From Bugula neritina (lineage: Eukaryota; Bryozoa; Gymnolaemata; Cheilostomatida; Bugulidae): 64,000 bases of DNA. Location of the stretch: positions 13,753,222 through 13,817,221 of the forward strand of contig OZ037766.1 of assembly GCA_964035545.1 (NCBI GenBank), in the 5' to 3' direction. The position numbers were made by a program, and so were the translations under genes. Below, piece by piece: positions 57,890-64,000 of this stretch. The notes beneath the pieces were generated by a model that did no database searches, was not told the origin of the DNA, and was given only the letters and a program-made list of their open reading frames with translations. Positions within the stretch are counted from its first letter, which is position 1, and every line of letters begins with the position of its first letter.

Positions 57890-60800
57890 TTAATCAAAAG
57901 AAATTAATTGTGATTCCTCTTGTGGAGGGGGTGCCTGTTGGTAAGGAGGGGTGGGTGCACTGCCCAGTTGATTAGTACCAGGTTGCTGCATCTCTCCACC
58001 CATACCACTAATTCCTGGCTGTCCAATATACTGCTGAGGTTGGTGAACACCAGTCTGGTAAGTGTGTAATGGCTGACCAGTTGCCGGTAAATTCTCAGTC
58101 ATACCTGAAACAAGTTAATTATTACAACAGCTGAGCTACTAATTATATTTTCATTTTCTTCTTGAATTGGTTGAAAGTAATTAATTGCCCAAAAAAGTCA
58201 TAGCCATAAAATTCCTCAAGACATTTTACTTATAATGCTTTTCTACAAAAATTATTATACATTTATGGATTTACATGTACCACGAAAACAAATGTGTACA
58301 GCTTACAACATGCGCAGAAATCTGTAAAAGGCAAATATTTAGCAGACCTTCTTGAATTCAACTCAACAGGGAGTATTTCGATTTTATTTAGTATATGTGA
58401 TAATGTACACAATATTTAAAATAGACTAAAAGCAATACCTTGCATATTATAAGGGTTGTAGGTCATGCCTTCAGTTTGCTGCTGATATCCACCATAGCTC
58501 TGCTGACTAGCCGAGGGCTGATACAGGCCACTCTGATAAGTTTGCTGCATTGTGTTGGGAACACCTAATGGAATGAAACATAATGAATTAGTTTTCAACT
58601 CTAAAGCCTTGTGGCAACACTACAGCAAGTAGGTATATTTTGGTAAACTCACGCAAGTTTAGAGTCACTACCCCTGTGAGAAAACCCCTGATGGAAAGGA
58701 TTTTTGTTGAAACGGGCTAAGGATTTATTTAAATGAGGCACAGGAGCAATTACGACTATATGCTCTTCCTAACATCACCAATGGCCTTTGTCTGAGCTCG
58801 AACCCATGACCTCATGTTTACTAGGCAAACGCTCTAACCCCTAGACCACGGCTGCTCCCTTAGGTATATTTTGGTAAAGAAAAGAATAAATTATGTATAT
58901 CTTATTGAGAGTTGCAACTTCTTAGTGAAAAATCAACAAAATATAGCAAAAGATTTAACAAATGTAGGTGTTGATAACTTTAATCAGATTAACTTGGCAT
59001 TAAATTTCAACTGAAGTATTTGTGCGACCATAAAGCCCTGGTTTTAGCTATAGATTAATACAACTGATCTATCGGTAAGATGTCGGGAGAGAAATCTAAA
59101 AGATAACATCTCACCAGGTTGTTGTCCAGAAATCTGGGCAGGTGGAACTTGCATCTGAGGCTGTGAAGGTGGAACCTGCATCTGCTGTTGTGAAGGTGGA
59201 ACCTGCATTTGCTGTTGTGAAGGTGGAACCTGCATCTGAGGCTGTGAAGGTGGAACCTGCATCTGAGGCTGTGAAGGTGGAACCTGCATCTGAGGCTGGT
59301 TGAGCTGCTGGTGTGGCAGCTGCTGCTGATAGACATTGTATTGCGGGATTTGCTGATTGCTGAAAACTTGTTGCTGTTCAACAGCAGTTGGCTGATATTG
59401 CTGTTGCTGTGGTGGTGGATACTGATGCATATATTCAGCAGTCATGGGGTTATACTGTCCATAGCCTGTCTGCAGCTCCTATAATATGACAAGTTAACAG
59501 TTATTTAGCTTTACCAACATATTATATACATGTATATATGTAATGGTCGACGTCTACTGGGCAGAACACATTCTTTGAAGTGGTGCTAAGCACACTGGGC
59601 TCCTCTACCTAGACTGCCATTAGTTTGAGCAATACAGCCCCCAATACAAACAATATTTAATCAATAATTGCAATTTTATGTTTGTATTTATACTAGTATA
59701 AACAGAGTTCAACAGCAATTAAGTCAACTTTCAAAATTGCTTAACCATAGATTCATTCTTATTTACCTTTGTCGAATAATTGTGAAGTTACAAAACGTAA
59801 CATTTTTTCAACAATTTACAATAACTGTATAGCATTCAAGTTTTGATGATGTGAAAAATGTTGATAATATAATTTTATTTTCTATTTTTTTTACTATAAA
59901 CTAGTTCCATGTAGAATAGAGCCACAATAACAATAATAAGCTAGAATAATTCAATATTTTAAAAACTCAAGTTGCTTTAAACAACATATTTACAAAACTT
60001 CAATTAAATGAGAAATTAAACTATAAATCTCACAAAGTGGGCCAACTGGTGACAGGAGTGCCTTAAGGTAGAACTACTACATAGTGCAACTAAGCTTACG
60101 TAAACACTATCATTGATTATCATTTAATTTAATAACAAAATTTCATGTTTTGGGTGAATCTTTGACATTAACTGCATCTATTATTAGTGAACTCTCCCAA
60201 GCTTTGATACAGCAAAATATGTATAGGGCTATAGGCAGAGTGTAACTAAAAACAATTTTAAACTATTTGAACTGTTTAGTTGAAAATTAGAAAAAATTAC
60301 CCTTTACTCATGATTATTTACACCAAATAATAGTATCGGGACACGTTGGTGAAAGATGAACAATAGTAAAGCTTGAGATATCTGATCTTTTTATGTTCAG
60401 TATTCATAAAAACCGCTTTTACTCCTTTTGAAAACTCAACTAGCATCATTGTAAATTAGATTTTGTCATTTTTATAAAGTACTTCCACGAGAGAAGACAA
60501 GTATTTATTACCACATAATTTTCGAACTTTTATCCTTAAGCTGAAAAACAACTTGAATGGTATTACTGAACCAACTAAACTAGAACCTGGGGGAAGCCGT
60601 GAAGCTGCATCTGTCTCATTTGCGTTTGCTGTTTCTGCATTTCTATTCTGGCAGCCATCTCTGCCTGCTGCTGCTGCAGCCTCTGCATCGCCTCTAACCT
60701 CTGTCTATCCAACACTTGCTGTTAAAATATGCTAGAATCAAATATAAACAGCTTCAAAACAGCATGCACATGCTTATTCTACAAAATTTCAAAATAACTT

Positions 60801-63080
60801 AGACTATCAATATGATTTTCAACATGAACTGTATGAAATGCTGGTAGCATCGACATTCTATAAGAACAAAAGAATAGTAGGTACAATATTGGAAAGTTGA
60901 ATATCTGCAGCACCAACTGAGACCGCTTATATTCTAAAAAAAAAGAGAAGACGACTATTGAGTTACTTAAAGCTGACTCAACATTAAACCAAACACATGT
61001 TTGGCCAATATATAATCTGATGCAGAGTGTATTGGTCAGTAGTGAGTGTCTAATAGAAAGAGAGATGCATATTTGAGAGGGCAATTGTGGTGGTTATGAC
61101 TATGAGAAGGAAAATCCAATTAAATCAAAGCAATACATGACCTTGTGAGTAACACCAACCTGTTTCTGTTTTCTCAATACATCTAATTTCTGCATCATTT
61201 GGATTTGCTTTCTCTTGGCTTTCTCTTCGGCCTCGATACGACGTTTCTCAGCATGTTCGTCTCTAAGAGAGGTAAGAGCATCTCTGGCATCTCTTAATTG
61301 CGCCAACTTGTCTTGCAGACTTTCGTAGTGTGCTAAAACATCGATAATACGATATATAACCAAATAGTAAAATATATTTAAGTTTTTTTTTCAAAATCAT
61401 TACCCCGCAGACTTAAAATAGCGCCCAATGAGTGCTCTAACAAACTTTATCAAAACTTGTTTAGCAATCACATAATGTAAAATATATAGACAGAGATTAT
61501 GAAGATTACAAACTATCAACTTATATAATCTGTCATAAAGGAAGGATAACGCATATACGTTGATGTAGCTGACCTACACTGGTAATAAACCAAGTCACTG
61601 TATACTTAATAATCTACACCGGCATTATACTGGATGTACAGATTATATAGAGCTAAATCTAGACCAGTATTATAGTAAACGTATAAATGATAAAGAGCTA
61701 AATCTAGACCAGTATTATGGTAGATAGGTAAATGATGTGGAGCAAGATGTATAGAATATACGGAGCTAAATCAAGAGCAAATTAATCTACTCACATCTCT
61801 TATCTTCCAGAGCCTGCAGGTAGCTGAGTAGCTGAGGGTGCATATTCTGTAGAGTAGCAAACAGCGTCTGCACGGCGGAGTCATTAATGATGCTCCTGCC
61901 TCGCACAGAGTCGCTGTTCATTCTGTTGACAAACACATCAATGCTGCTGGACATGGCCTTCATAAACTGCTCCTTGTCAGCGTCACTCTCCTCCGGTACA
62001 ACATCTCTCTCCACTGGCGCAGTCTGCAAACTCTACCGACATAACACATCAGTCAGTATGTGTATTCAAAGAGCAAGCTTGTTGGGTGCTATTTTAACAT
62101 ACAGACTGCATATTTTGAACTTGTATAGCTGGTAATACAAAACACTTTGCAAAAGATTTAAAAATCATCAATTATTAATTTTACTATTCACTATTACTAT
62201 TTACTTGATGAAGTAAAGCCTCAACTAATATGTCAGAATAATATCGAGTTTACAATGTAAAGCGCTGATCATACTTTGACTTGATTAATTTGACACTCAC
62301 ATTCTTGTCTGTATATTTATTGATGGAAGAATACAAGGGCTCAGATTGTGATGGAGGTGGCGCACTCGGTGTAGTGGCAACCGGCTCATAGCTGCGTCCA
62401 TTCTGAGCGGGCTGAGTCTGAGCAGTGCTAGCAGCAGGACTAGGAGTTGCCTCCTTCTGTCTCTGCTCCCAGTAGTTCCTGTTGAGGTACTTCTGCAGCT
62501 CCGGAGTCATCAAATCATTGTCCAGCTCAATCTTAGGACCGGTTGGCTGAGCCTGCCAGTACAGATACTAACATTTTGTCTGTTTTGTTATATTTAGTCA
62601 AAAGTGAAAAGAAATACGTATATAACTAAAAAAGAAAAAATGACAAAGAATCCATGATAAACTACACTTACGCGGAATTAAAATATTTTTTTATATATCA
62701 AGTTTCATCTAAGAAACAATTTTGTTTTATAAGAAAGTCCGTGGACATATGTGCTGAATTGTTTACTGACGAAGTTTTCGTTAGGTTTTGGTTATTATAA
62801 AACTTATACTATTTATAGCTGACTTTCATTGCTTGCTATTTTTAGCTGTTGCAACACAGAGATTGATAACTGAGTGGACTTGAAAGTTTAAACTGTTAAC
62901 TAATACTTACTACTACAGTGCGACTGCTATCATCACCCATTCCTGCAGGGGGCGTGGCATCCAGTGACATGAATGTTTGCCTCTTCCTTTTTTCTTGATC
63001 CTTGGCTTCAGCTTCACTCTGACTTATAGCCAATGCTAGTTGTAGCTGTTCCTCTTCTTCTATTTCTTCTTTTGACTTTC
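57890..63080 (-). CDS. HGS: HGS/Hrs, ESCRT-0 subunit (3' part; 5' exons beyond window)
   Basis: Hrs pairs with STAM to bind ubiquitinated cargo on early endosomes and to recruit clathrin and ESCRT-I. Minus-strand exons: 63080-62911, 62552-62301, 62023-61795, 61332-61160, 60718-60587, 59478-59115, 58564-58439 and 58104-57890. The first visible exon has the ubiquitin-interacting motif (EEEEQLQLALAISQSEAE). Next come the LQKYLNRNYWEQRQ segment, the helical STAM-binding core (FVNRMNSDSVRGRS, HYESLQDKLAQLRDARDAL) and a Gln-rich coiled coil. A Gln/Pro/Tyr-rich tail ends in a clathrin-box LISFD right before the stop. The VHS and FYVE domains are not in the window, so the gene is cut at the right edge. 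The exon at 59478 contains a six-unit 27-bp repeat. Confidence 0.95.
58680..58860 (-). mobile_element. tRNA-derived SINE, well preserved
   Basis: In an HGS intron. The minus strand begins GGGAGCAGCCGTGGTCTAGG with an A-box-like GTGGTCTAGGGGTTAGAGC and continues to a B-box GGTTCGAGCTC. A tail body shared with the copy at 28215-28412 follows. The head resembles a tRNA but lacks a complete cloverleaf and CCA context, so it is a SINE rather than a tRNA gene. Confidence 0.85.
59135..59296 (-). repeat. 27-bp coding tandem repeat in HGS (6 units)
   Basis: Six units encoding QPQMQVPPS with Pro/Gln and Ser/Ala variants, within one HGS exon. The period is a multiple of three, so unit-number changes keep the frame. 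Confidence 0.93.
61651..61745. repeat. 45-bp intronic tandem repeat
   Basis: AGCTAAATCTAGACCAGTAT occurs at 61651 and again at 61696, and a decayed third start, AGCTAAATC, lies at about 61764. It is in an HGS intron. Confidence 0.8.
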
Positions 63081-64000
63081 CTATTATACAGCATGAGATT
63101 AAAGCACTGTTACACAACTCCACACTTTCTGGTAATGCTGACTTCACTAGGATGAGTTTTGCAATAGATATTATGAGCTTGTTTTATGGACAAGGGATTC
63201 AAACCATACCAAAAATAAAATCTAAAAAACTTCTCTTGAAAAATTCAAAATCATTTTGGGGACAATGGAATACTGTAAAAATTAAAAACAATTAGCTATT
63301 AATGCTTGTTTTGAAATTCAAATAAATCTTGTCACTTTTCAGAAACAGCATCAATCCTTTAGCTCTATCAATAACCTATGTTTGTCCAGGTAACCAAGTC
63401 ACTAGTTAAAAAGTTCCACTCCCATAACTCATGTATCTCAGTATCTTAAAAGTTATCTTTAAGTAACTTTTTCATAAAAAAAGATCAATTTTTAACAATT
63501 TTTTGGGATGAAAATTAATACAAACTACTTAAAGTTAAAGAGAACGAGGAAAAAAATTCTATGTTAATTTTTATGCAGTTTTCACTTCAAAAAGAAACAA
63601 GAAACTTGCATGAGGTTTTCTCATGGTTGAAAGCTATTTTAAAAGAGCTGTTATTCAAAATATAAATGATAAATAGTATATGCATAAAATATATGTATAT
63701 ATTTGTCTAATACATGTATATAATATATGTGCGTGCGTGTGTGTGTGTATATATATTATATGTATACAATATATGCATTTATTATATGTATATGCGTGTA
63801 ATATATGTATATATTTATATGTATATATTATATGTATACAATATATGTATTTATTATATGTATATGCGTGTAATATATGTATATAATATATGTATATATA
63901 CTAATATGTATATATTATATGTATACAATATATGCATTTGTTATATGTATATATGTAATATATGTATATAATATATTTATATATGTGTGTAATACAATGT
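63081..64000 (-). other. HGS intron, no exon seen to window end
   Basis: AT-rich intron upstream of the UIM exon. I find no FYVE-type cysteine-rich exon on the minus strand. The last 300 bp are tandem repeat. Confidence 0.6.
63690..64000. repeat. TA/TG-rich complex tandem repeat
   Basis: ATATATGTATA-type sequence with a GTGCGTGCGTGTGTGTG block, then about three copies of a roughly 70-bp higher-order unit (TTATATGTATACAATATATG followed by a GCGTGTAATATATG segment). It runs off the window. Confidence 0.9.

Noticed and set aside
58775-58860. A tRNA gene on the minus strand
   Set aside because: A and B boxes are present but no complete cloverleaf, and the same head plus body occurs at 28.3 kb; it is a SINE.
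59055-59381. Second minus-strand frame with repeated RCRFHLHS
   Set aside because: Alternate-frame reading of the 27-bp repeat in HGS.
63680-63971. Tyr/Ile/Cys-rich open frames at the right edge
   Set aside because: Translation of the TA/TG tandem repeat.

Overview
The window is nuclear DNA of an invertebrate metazoan. Genes are split by GT-AG introns, the sequence is AT-rich, and four single-copy animal orthologues can be read exon by exon: POLR1F (minus), CKAP5 (plus, 38 coding exons, complete), MCRIP2 (plus, complete) and HGS (minus, 5' part beyond the right edge). I cannot name the species. MCRIP-family proteins point to Metazoa. tRNA-derived SINEs, MITEs and young Gypsy elements show an active repeat load.

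Layout. 1-6250: an unrecognised plus-strand gene ending in an 8-exon chain. 6826-about 10032: an unrecognised minus-strand gene with a proline/glycine-rich part and a 13-nt last exon. 11705-14649: POLR1F, an RNA polymerase I stalk subunit. 15487-23042: Gypsy element 1, minus orientation. 24938-44775: CKAP5, whose introns hold a SINE, a paired short repeat, a 17-bp minisatellite, a foldback MITE and a hAT MITE. 46573-51837: Gypsy element 2, minus orientation. 53917-54066: a 150-bp hairpin. 54357-57447: MCRIP2. 57890-63080 and beyond: HGS, convergent with MCRIP2. The right edge is a TA/TG-rich tandem repeat in an HGS intron.

The cellular genes form no operon. Their roles are separate: rRNA transcription, microtubule polymerisation, transcription/mRNP regulation and ESCRT-0 endosomal sorting.

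The most unusual content is the pair of related LTR retrotransposons. Both have LTR pairs that read as identical, 4-bp target duplications, a tRNA-Leu-type primer binding site one base inside the LTR, and a conserved hairpin beside the polypurine tract. Both carry a third ORF in the env position that encodes two zinc-finger-like motifs and a probable coiled coil, with no membrane segment. In both, a 25-nt ATG mini-exon with a phase-1 splice donor lies just after the pol stop and matches an in-frame acceptor about 260-280 nt downstream. Element 1 encodes a complete fused Gag-Pol in one frame and has lost its Gag zinc knuckle. Element 2 keeps the knuckle and a textbook -1 frameshift signal, but has lost RT/RNase H and the integrase core by in-frame deletions, so it looks like a recently mobilised non-autonomous element.
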